A DNA stretch of 64,000 nucleotides, taken from Chionoecetes opilio. Its lineage: Eukaryota; Arthropoda; Malacostraca; Decapoda; Majidae. Below the pieces are notes generated by a model that ran no database searches, had not been told where the DNA came from, and saw only the letters and a program-made list of their open reading frames with translations. The position numbers were made by a program, and so were the translations under genes. This document shows positions 10,728 to 20,030 of the stretch, piece by piece. The stretch's first letter is position 1. Every line of letters starts with the position of its first letter. The DNA lies in contig JACEEZ010000369.1 in assembly GCA_016584305.1 (NCBI GenBank), positions 203,855 to 267,854 on the forward strand. Direction: 5' to 3'.

Positions 10728-11012
10728 TTACAGCTATCAGCTGTGATCGCCGAGCGGGCGAGCCCCGACAAGAAGCTGGCAACTGTCACCCGTTCTGGCG
10801 AGGCACGCAAGCGAGAGAGAAGCCGGCAAGAAGCCGGCTTCTTACGGCTTCCTCACCAAAATTCGCCTAAGGTAACTAAGGTAAGGTCTTCAGTGCTTGA
10901 GGTGCTTAATGTGTTGGAGGCGATGTGGAGGCTGGCTGACGAAGTGGATGGCACAGAGGAGATGGAAGATGCTGCAGAAAACTCTGAAAATTCGAACTTC
11001 GGTTCTGATTAA
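10728..11012 (+). CDS. Unrecognised possible 3' exon(s) with acidic tail
   Basis: After a plausible acceptor (TTTTGTTTACAG) the frame reads through QLSAVIAERASPDKKL to the stop at 11012. The last 35 residues (VLNVLEAMWRLADEVDG, then an acidic serine/asparagine-rich end) look protein-like. A donor-like AAG-GTAACT occurs near 10872, so the frame may be two exons or a decayed one. It is repeated at 13371-13656 with the duplication. No family is recognised. A link to the THAP transposase is possible because of the proximity, but the strands differ. Confidence 0.3.
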   Translation, partial: LQLSAVIAERASPDKKLATVTRSGEARKRERSRQEAGFLRLPHQNSPKVTKVRSSVLEVLNVLEAMWRLADEVDGTEEMEDAAENSENSNFGSD

Positions 11013-11066
11013 TTATGGATAGTTGAAAAGTTGTTGAAAAATTTGAACTGGGCCTGAAACAGGTCG

Positions 11067-12178
11067 AATGGACCCGTTTACTCTACTTGAGGTAAGGATT
11101 GATTTGACATCTTCAAGCCTCATATAGTTGGGCAGTGATGTTGATTTTTCTATGTGAACAGTATTTTTGATGATACAGCCAATTTAAGTACAGGAAAATG
11201 TATACGCTCTAAAACGACTGGCGCCATGTTGTGACGTCACTAGCTTAGACAACAGAGCAAAACAGCTGTGAAGCGGCCGCTACTATTATGTACTACCTAC
11301 TAATACACCAACTTGCATTACCCCTACTACCGCAAGATGACCAGTAATCCTCCTTCAAGTGATGTAGTAGGTATTCACTGTGTTTGTGAATATGTAAGTT
11401 GTAGTTTATAAGGAAAAAGTGGATAGACAGAGATAAGTGGCCCGTGACACCTGACAAGTGATGACTTCTGGGATCGGCATTCCTTATAGGGAGCTTAAAT
11501 GAACATGCAATGACATGTAAAGCTAGACAGATAGACGAACTCATAGAGGAACAGGTAGAAATGTATGGCTTTCTTTCCCCACATAAGCAAAACATACACC
11601 CTTCGTCACTCTACTCACCACTACAACCTTTACTAACCATACATTTCTACCTGTTCCTCTATGAGTTCGTCTATCTGTCTAGCTTTACATGTCATTGCAT
11701 GTTCATTTAAGCTCCCTATAAGGAATGCCGATCCCAGAAGTCATCACTTGTCTGGTGTCACGGGCCACTTTGCTCTGTCTATCCACTTTTTCCTTATAAA
11801 CTACAACTTACATATTCACAAACACAGTGAATACCTACTACATCACTTGAAGGAGGATTACTGGTCATCTTGCGGTAGTAGGGGTAATGCAAGTTAGTAA
11901 GGTTAGTTAGGTTAGTAAAATAAAACTATAATTTGCGGTTTGCTGAGCCAAAACAAGCCGATCAGCTGATCAGGCGAGATCTGAGTCTGCAGTTACTACG
12001 TCACAACCAATCACAGCGCGTTCCGCCGTGTTGTGATATTTTGGCCCCAAAAAGGCCATATATTTCATTTAAGGTGCATTTCTCAGCAAAAAGAATATGA
12101 GTACAGTGATATGTAGCCTATATTGCACCCAAAGCTTCATAATACTCCGTGTTTTAGGTGTGAGTAAACGGGTCCATT
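11067..12178 (-). mobile_element. 1.1 kb deletion derivative of the THAP element, copy 1
   Basis: Same AATGGACCCGTTTACTC terminal repeats as copy 0, but the palindrome is joined directly (AAACTATAATT, then TGCGGTTTGCTGAGCC) to the right end, so the THAP-coding segment is missing. The length is 1112 bp. This is the usual structure of non-autonomous elements that depend on transposase from longer relatives. Confidence 0.75.
11310..11894. repeat. Long palindrome of element copy 1
   Basis: Arms of about 250 bp run from ACTTGCATTACCCCTACTAC to the mirrored GTAGTAGGGGTAATGCAAGT, around a 68-bp loop (about 11569-11636) that begins CTTTCTTTCCCCACATAAGC. The arms match almost perfectly. Identical open frames appear on both strands because of the symmetry. 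Confidence 0.9.
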
Positions 12179-13710
12179 ATAACCTACATTGTCGCAGCAA
12201 CAAGCCGATTTCGGCATTCTTTATTCTTCGTTTTTCCAAGGCATTGCTTATTGTATTTTGACAAGCGTTTGCCAGACGCAGCAGTACTGTCTTAGAAAAC
12301 AGTGTGAACATCGCCCAAATTTTACATGCCACAATATACATGTAAAAAATATATTAAGCTTTGCTACTCGAGGCGAGTAATTTGCATTAAATTGCTATTA
12401 TAGAACGTTCCATCGTAATGCATGTCATCCATATAATTAGTAGAACAACAGAAGAACTATATTTTTTTGTATTCAGATGCGGTGCATCAATGTTTATCGC
12501 GAAATTAATTTATGAAAAATATTAGTCGCGGAGCCAAAACACAGTAGACCAACCTTTGAGTTAAAACTGCCAGCGACCACTGGCATTTCTCGAGTTTCAG
12601 ATCATTGGAATTAGCATAAGTTGTACATTTAGTAGAGCTAAAATGGTATGACATGACGAGAGGAGAACGTCAAGTCTGGTGAAATAACTTAAGGCGTTTT
12701 CTGCGGGGATCCTGGTTGCAACCGAAAAATTTTCGGTTGCTCAAATTTCGATCCCTGTTCAACCATCCAAGGGAAGATGATTGGCCCGACCCGCAAACAT
12801 TTGTTGTTGTTGTTGCGACCGTTTGCAACCGAAAATTTTCCGGTTGCAACAAAAAATCCCCCGCAGAAAACGCCTTTAAGCAAGTCTTAACCATAACACC
12901 AGACGTTGTTTTTTCTAATTTTACTAATTATGCTATCAAAAGCAGACCGGAAACGTTTTCGCTGATGCATTATGCTCCAATTTGGGTTCTTAGAGATCTC
13001 TCACACTTGTTGAGAACATGAAAATATTGTAACTAGCCGACGGGGACGAGAAATCTGGTATACGAGAGTAGTACCATAAACCTTTAAGCTTCACCATCAT
13101 CCACTTAATTAGAATGGCCACCACAAAACATTGCAAGATATCTAAGTATGCATGACATTACTGTTGATGGACATGAAAGAAATTAATTGGTAGGTAGAGC
13201 AGCTGATAGGTATATATTGTGGAAATGGCTAGCATTGCGTTTAATTCAGCATGTTTATGAGAGAAGATGTGGTTGAATATGAGTTGAAGATGACAATTCG
13301 TCATTGTGTGTACATTCACCTTTATTTGGCATTAAATCAATCAATCAATCGTCATTGTGTGGTTGTTTTGTTTACAGCTATCAGCTGTGATCGCCGAGCG
13401 GGCGAGCCCCGACAAGAAGCTGGCAACTGTCACCCGTTCTGGCGAGGCACGCAAGCGAGAGAGAAGCCGGCAAGAAGCCGGCTTCTTACGGCTTCCTCAC
13501 CAAAATTCGCCTAAGGTAACTAAGGTAAGGTCTTCAGTGCTTGAGGTGCTTAATGTGTTGGAGGCGATGTGGAGGCTGGCTGACGAAGTGGATGGCACAG
13601 AGGAGATGGAAGATGCTGCAGAAAACTCTGAAAATTCGAACTTCGGTTCTGATTAATTATGGATAGTTGAAAAGTTGTTGAAAAATTTGAACTGGGCCTG
13701 AAACAGGTCG
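12179..13710 (+). repeat. Spacer segment, second copy
   Basis: Near-identical repeat of 9536-11066, including the second copy of the TTA-flanked MITE (12689-12878) and of the acidic-tailed frame (ending 13656). Divergence is a handful of bases. Confidence 0.8.
12689..12878 (+). mobile_element. TTA-flanked MITE, duplicated copy
   Basis: Same element as 10046-10235, carried along by the 2.64 kb duplication rather than inserted independently, since its flanks are also identical. Confidence 0.7.
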
Positions 13711-14822
13711 AATGGACCCGTTTACTCTACTTGAGGTAAGGATTGATTTGACATCTTCAAGCCTCATATAGTTGGGCAGTGATGTTGATTTTTCTATGTG
13801 AACAGTATTTTTGATGATACAGCCAATTTAAGTACAGGAAAATGTATACGCTCTAAAACGACTGGCGCCATGTTGTGACGTCACTAGCTTAGACAACAGA
13901 GCAAAACAGCTGTGAAGCGGCCGCTACTATTATGTACTACCTACTAATACACCAACTTGCATTACCCCTACTACCGCAAGATGACCAGTAATCCTCCTTC
14001 AAGTGATGTAGTAGGTATTCACTGTGTTTGTGAATATGTAAGTTGTAGTTTATAAGGAAAAAGTGGATAGACAGAGATAAGTGGCCCGTGACACCTGACA
14101 AGTGATGACTTCTGGGATCGGCATTCCTTATAGGGAGCTTAAATGAACATGCAATGACATGTAAAGCTAGACAGATAGACGAACTCATAGAGGAACAGGT
14201 AGAAATGTATGGTTAGTAAAGGTTGTAGTGGTGAGTAGAGTGACGAAGGGTGTATGTTTTGCTTATGTGGGGAAAGAAAGCCATACATTTCTACCTGTTC
14301 CTCTATGAGTTCGTCTATCTGTCTAGCTTTACATGTCATTGCATGTTCATTTAAGCTCCCTATAAGGAATGCCGATCCCAGAAGTCATCACTTGTCAGGT
14401 GTCACGGGCCACTTATCTCTGTCTATCCACTTTTTCCTTATAAACTACAACTTACATATTCACAAACACAGTGAATACCTACTACATCACTTGAAGGAGG
14501 ATTACTGGTCATCTTGCGGTAGTAGGGGTAATGCAAGTTAGTAAGGTTAGTTAGGTTAGTAAAATAAAACTATAATTTGCGGTTTGCTGAGCCAAAACAA
14601 GCCGATCAGCTGATCAGGCGAGATCTGAGTCTGCAGTTACTACGTCACAACCAATCACAGCGCGTTCCGCCGTGTTGTGATATTTTGGCCCCAAAAAGGC
14701 CATATATTTCATTTAAGGTGCATTTCTCAGCAAAAAGAATATGAGTACAGTGATATGTAGCCTATATTGCACCCAAAGCTTTATAATACTCCGTGTTTTA
14801 GGTGTGAGTAAACGGGTCCATT
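13711..14822 (-). mobile_element. 1.1 kb deletion derivative of the THAP element, copy 2
   Basis: Same length and ends as copy 1. Its hairpin loop (about 14213-14280) is in the opposite orientation: here it begins TTAGTAAAGGTTGTAGTGGT and ends GGGGAAAGAAAG before CCATACATTTC. It ends at the junction with unique DNA (ATCCAAAGTTCGAATC). Confidence 0.75.
13953..14537. repeat. Long palindrome of element copy 2 with inverted loop
   Basis: Arms equal those of 11310-11894, while the central 68 bp are reverse-complemented relative to copies 0 and 1. Confidence 0.9.
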
Positions 14823-15059
14823 ATCCAAAGTTCGAATCATACGGGTTCGAATTAGAGTGTTTACTGTCCTACTCAAGTCAAAACGCCCCGATGCAGCAAT
14901 CAAGGTCAAACAAGGCTTTCTATTCGGCTCTGCCTCATGCAAGGGACGAGAGATCGGCAGATAAACATATGACCTCTTTAATGTTAGATTTTGTCAGGAT
15001 ACAAGATATTTCCTCGAAAAACAATATAGAAATGGTATTTCTTAGCATTTCTGTGTAGT

Positions 15060-15315
15060 GCATCATTACGCCGTGACCTGTCAGCTGAGGCGCCGAGGCC
15101 GAGGTGGTGGATAGCACAGCTGCACGGGTGACGCGGCGGTGCAGGTGTTGAACTTGACAGGTGTCTTGGAGCAGCCGAGCACAGGTGCCACGCCAGCACT
15201 TTGCCAGCTTAGGGGGACGCACGCCACTCCCTCCATGTAGGCCCCAGTGTTCCAGCCAGGCGTGTGTAGTGACTGCTTCCCAGGGGAGAGGCAGGCAGGC
15301 CACTTCGTCAGGTAA
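15060..15315 (+). other. Candidate 5' untranslated exon of BPNT2 (tentative)
   Basis: A GC-rich island in an AT-rich region, upstream of the first BPNT2 coding exon on the same strand. It ends with a donor-like CTTCGTCAG-GTAACG. The first coding exon at 17072 is preceded by an acceptor-like CTTATTTTCAG (17042), so an upstream non-coding exon is expected. No promoter motif is clear. The long minus-strand open frames across it show no domain. Confidence 0.3.
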
Positions 15316-15640
15316 CGGTAAACATCTGCTGGTGCAATGACTAACAAACCAGGTACTACAACTATAGTGATGATGTATAGACAAAAAGCTGTCACTAATG
15401 ACTAATTAAATCACAAATCTCTGAATATGTTAAAACTCTTCCTACACTCAGGTTATGGTTTTGGTAAAATTCTAGGTAAAACTTTGGAAGAAGTCCTTCA
15501 CCCCTATCTTTTTTTCTTCCCCCTATAGCCAACAAGCCTGGGGAACTGGCGGGAATACGGGGTTTTTGGGTGGGGGAAGCAAATATAAGTGATTTATGGC
15601 TCCCAAAAAAATCATCAAAGTCACTATATGTAAAAATCTA

Positions 15641-15908
15641 ACCTAACCTAACCTTAACCACAAAGTATACCTAACCTAACCTAACCTTAACCACAAAGTA
15701 TACCTAACCTAACCTAACCTTAACCACAAAGTATACCTAACCTAACCTAACCTTAACCACAAAGTATACCTAACCTAACCTTAACCACAAAGTATGCCTA
15801 ACCTAACCTAACCTTAACCTCAAAGTATACCTAGCCTAACCTAACCTTAACCACAAAGTATACCTAACCTAACCTAACCTTAACCACAAAGTATACCTAA
15901 CCTAACTG
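15641..15908 (+). repeat. TTAGG-type minisatellite, 28-bp unit
   Basis: About nine or ten copies of CCTAACCTAACCTTAACC plus ACAAAGTATA, some shortened by one CCTAA. The unit joins two or three arthropod telomere repeats to a spacer. Being internal and interrupted, it is an interstitial satellite and not a telomere. Confidence 0.85.
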
Positions 15909-16085
15909 AACTTAGAATTTTTTGAGGCACCTCATATTTCATAGCGGCCGTGTGGGTTAACCAAGGCCTAGCGCACGCTGGAACCTTTACAGATGTGAAG
16001 TACAATAAGCATACAATACAGTGCGGTAGTTCATTTCAGTCAAAGCCGGAAGGTTGAGTTCCAAAGTATTTCCCTAAAACGTAAT

Positions 16086-16400
16086 TATAAAGGGGGGGAG
16101 AGATGCCCCCTTCAACCCCCTCCCCCCTAAATGACCCCTCCCCCCTGGACCCCCAAAATAATATTGCTAACATAACCACTATTACCTTACCTAACCTAAC
16201 CAATAACCTCCTAGCGAGACCTAAGGGCAGGAAAGAACTTAGATTTTACCAGGTTAGGTAGTAATTAATTTTTGGGGTCTCGCTAGGAGGTTATTAGTGG
16301 GGTTAGGTTAGGTTATAGTGAGGTTAGATTAGTAATATTTACCATATTATTTTTTTGAGCGGTCGTTTAGGGGGGATGGGGGTTGAAGGGGGCAAGTTAA
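16086..16400 (+). repeat. Inverted pair of C-rich and G-rich tracts with CCTAACC/GGTTAGG
   Basis: The C-rich tract (CCCCCTTCAACCCCCTCCCC, about 16110) and the G-rich tract near 16365 are inverse relatives, together with CCTCCTAGCGAGAC (16208) and GGTCTCGCTAGGAGGTTATT (16276). The block folds back on itself and is related to 8640-8825. Confidence 0.65.
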
Positions 16401-17071
16401 TGGGATGACTCGGGTGGGACGCTAAAATGGCTCAGGCCGGAAAAACTTTAGCCGAAGCAAGGTTGGGGAATATCCTTGGGCCGGAGTGACCTGGTACTGA
16501 CAGAATGATCATCTCGTGAGGATCACCTCGTGTCAAATATATCAAACACCATTATAGGGATGGTAGATTTTTAGGAGCAAATAAATCTGGTGGGAAAAGT
16601 TAAAAACATTTAGAAAGCACCATGATCAACTCCCTTCCTTAGTTTGCCTAACCAAATCCTCTAAACTGTGGACTTTCTCTCTTGAACCACAATAACCCTT
16701 TTTAGATCAGCAATTACGAGTGTTATTTCATTCCAAACCTAATTCCATGCCTTTCCGCCCACTCAGGGGACCTCTTCCCCCACCTGCCCCCTGCCAAGGC
16801 TGTGAATACATAATTTTTAAGTAGGTATTATTGCAAACTAAACACCAACTATAGCAAGTACAATGCAAAGTCAAGATTTTTAACTTGAAGATTAGGGATG
16901 GTCATTTAAACTCCCCTGCCCTCTCTGCCAATATGTATGGTGTACACTGCTATCTTTTGATGAGTTGATCTTCAGAATACTTAAGACAATAGCAATCAAT
17001 GACATGCTTTAATTTGCTGAAGTGAATGCGACTTATTTTCAGATGATCAAAGAGTGATCCTAATCCCTACA
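16401..17071. other. BPNT2 upstream or first-intron sequence
   Basis: No repeat or exon is recognised. It ends in the acceptor-like CTTATTTTCAG at 17042, just before the initiator codon at 17072. Confidence 0.4.
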
Positions 17072-18333
17072 ATGAATCTTGGGGCATCTGTGCGTGTCAA
17101 CAAGTGCGGTCTGTGTGTGTTGCTGGTGCTGATGGTCGTGGTGGTGGCTCTCTATAAGTATGGCAACTCCACAGAATTGAAGAGAGAAGTAGTCAGTCTG
17201 AGAAGTTTATTGGCAGCGTCCATTGATGCTGCTGAGCATGGGGGTAAAGTTGTAAGTATGCTCATGCTGCATTTACTGTACTGACTGTTTTGGGTTAGAT
17301 TAGCACTGTTATTCATGAGGATTAAAAAGTTATTGTGTTGGCTTACCTTTTGCCCAAATGGAAGGTTCTTTTGTGTTAGATAAATCAGTAAACTTGTATT
17401 CACGGTATTTGCTGACTGATGTCCTGACAGTTAAGACAAATCTATCTTCACAAGCTACTTGACCCTTGTGTTTGACAGCACGGCTCAGTGTAATACTTGT
17501 ACAGGTGTCAGCCATCCGTGAGGCGGCCACTCTGCACGAACAAAGCAAGGGCAAGACGAAGGAAGGAGCCAACGACCCAGTGACTGATGGAGACATTAAG
17601 TCACACATCACAATGTTCTTCTCACTTCAGAAATCCTTCCCAGGCATCAAGGTAAGACAAAGTAATAGATACATAAGAGGTCAGAGAAGCTCTCCGTTTC
17701 TTTGTACGAGTGCAGTAGTTGTACGTTGTTTTTATGCTGTTTCTCTGTTTTCTTGCCTTACTTTTTAAAGTATATTTTGATACACTTGCGGCCGGAGTGC
17801 ACAGTGTGGGTGGTGAAGAAGGCAGAGGTAAAAACAAATACAGTAAAACCTCTCATATTCGGACTAATTGGGCCAAGGAGTGGTCCGAGTAATGCAAGGA
17901 TCCAAATAATGGGGGGATATGAAAAAAAAAAAAAAAAAAAAAAAAAATTCTAGGTATCTTTTCATTATTTTCATTTCATTTTATTATTATTCGTTTCATT
18001 AATACAACATTTCTCAGATCATTTCAGAGGAGCACAGCCTGAGTGATGTGGATGTCTCTTCTGTGTCTCCAGCGGCACTCCTCCACCCCGAGGTGACGGC
18101 GGCCGTCGCGGAGGACCAGATGGTGCCGGCGGAAGACATTCGAGTCTGGATTGATCCGCTAGATGCCACCCAGGAGTACACAGGTCAGCGGGCAGGAAAA
18201 GATTCTGATTTATATCGCAATATGAATTTGTAGGTGAAAACACGATTATGATAATGATCATCAGATTTACTTTATGCCTGTTCACAACTGTTCATGGTGT
18301 AGCTAAAGCATATCTGGTCTTTAATGACAAGGG

Positions 18334-18418
<85 letters not shown>

Positions 18419-19904
18419 CACCCCACCCCACCCCACACCCACACCCACACACACACACACACACACAGAGAGAGGGAGGAGTGAAGGATTGCCACCCTCA
18501 CATCCTGCTGGGATTTTGAGGTCACACTTGCTCAGCCTGCATCCTGTACCTGTCCTCTGCTTGATGAACACAGAGCCATAGCAAGCAAGGAGACAAACCC
18601 CATTATCTCTGCCTCACTGGGGAATCCAACCTGCATCCTTTCAGAATAGTTGACCTCTCGGTTGTGGGCTGAGCCACGACACCACTAAGCTGTTATAAAT
18701 GAAACTATTAGGTAGTATTTACAGCTTTGCAAAACATGCGAAACAGCAAATTTGAAACTTAATGTATCATCTTAAAAACAACATTCCACACATACACTCA
18801 AACTCTTATTCACCTTCTTGCTATATCATGATTTTATTTTCATTATTATTAAAATGCATTCAGATCCATAACTTTGGCCACCAGTCATAGAAGTGGATTG
18901 CAGAGAATATGAAGTGATGTCTCGCTCCTGATCTGGAGGGTTTCCTTCGTGAGGCAACCCTCATGAATATAGGGAAGGGACTGCTGTAGGCTATTCAATC
19001 CTATGTCCAGGTTGTGTGACATACCATGTGTTACAAACATAGTAATGACATAACACCTTAGCATATGAACTACCTAACACAGTCATACAGGACTGGTGAA
19101 TTTCATAACTTTAACCCCTTCATGTCCAGATCTTTCCTTTGCTTTCAAAAATTGTATGTTGTCGAGCCATAAAATTACGAAAAGTAACTGAAGAAACCAA
19201 ATTAGTTAGTCGACAAGGATACTAAGCAGGTCATATCTATAGAATATTGCTTATGTTCACTAAAATTTGTCTAATGGTACCCAAATTTGAATTGAAATTA
19301 TATTCTGGGTCTCAATGGGTTAAGTATTGGTATGAAGAGTTCCTGCTTCACTTACACTGCTTAGCAATGATGTTGAAAGAAGTAACTCCTTCGCGTCCAG
19401 ATTTTTCCTTTGCTATATAAAATTGTCTTGTCGAACCATAAAATTACGAAAAGTAACTGAATATACCAAATTAGCTAGTCGACAAGGATACTAAACAGGT
19501 CATATCTATAAAATATTGCTTATATTCACTACAAATCATCTAATGGCACCCAGATTACAATGGAAATTACGTTCTGGTCCTCAAGGGGTTAACAATGCAT
19601 GTGGTCCTTGCAGAGAACCTGAGGGACTACGTGACCACCATGGTGTGTGTGGCAGTCAAGGGCCACCCCACCATAGGCGTGATCCACAAACCCTTCAGTG
19701 GCCTCACCGCCTGGGCCTGGGTGGGCAAGGCCGTGTCCCCCGCCCTCCGCCAGCCCGGGAACCAGGTGAGTGTTACGCAGCACAGGAAACAATTATTATA
19801 GAGACTCAACATGAACTGTCAGGTAAGTACAGTAAAACCCTTATAACTCGGCACTGTATAACTCGGAATTTGATATAACTCGGCATGGCAAAGACTAAGT
19901 TGTT

Positions 19905-19951
<47 letters not shown>

Positions 19952-19962
19952 TTTAATTTTTT

Positions 19963-20030
<68 letters not shown>

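Larger units (their letters stand above)
9536..11066 (+). repeat. Spacer segment between transposon copies, first copy
   Basis: Segment of 1.53 kb between the element ends at 9535 and 11067, repeated at 12179-13710. It holds a MITE (10046-10235), a fragment of a dispersed repeat (GGCATTAAATCAATCAATCA near 10685, inverse of 57300), and a frame at its right end. It is also present as a diverged inverse at 5108-5630. Confidence 0.7.
9292..14822 (+). repeat. 2.64 kb tandem duplication, two full copies plus a 246-bp third
   Basis: Landmarks recur with a 2642-2643 bp offset: TGCGGT followed by CTGAGCCAAA at about 9292, 11934 and 14577, and the ATGGACCCGTTTACTC end at 11067 and 13711. The two full copies are almost identical; differences include one A/G near 10480 versus 13124, one indel in a T run near 10720 versus 13363, and inversion of a hairpin loop. 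The third copy ends at the transposon terminus 14822, after which unique sequence starts. An assembly artefact is possible but cannot easily explain the inverted loop. Confidence 0.85.

Noticed and set aside
14254..14541. Matching 66-100 codon frames at 8211, 11293, 11510, 11661, 13937, 14139 and 14254
   Set aside because: They appear on both strands with the same sequence because the DNA is palindromic. No domain is recognisable.
14935..15384. 149-codon minus frame near the BPNT2 upstream region
   Set aside because: No domain, overlaps another long frame, and lies in GC-rich DNA where stops are rare. A 5' untranslated exon on the plus strand is at least as likely.
15641..15908. True telomere
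   Set aside because: TTAGG runs are two or three units long, regularly interrupted by a spacer, and surrounded by ordinary genic DNA.
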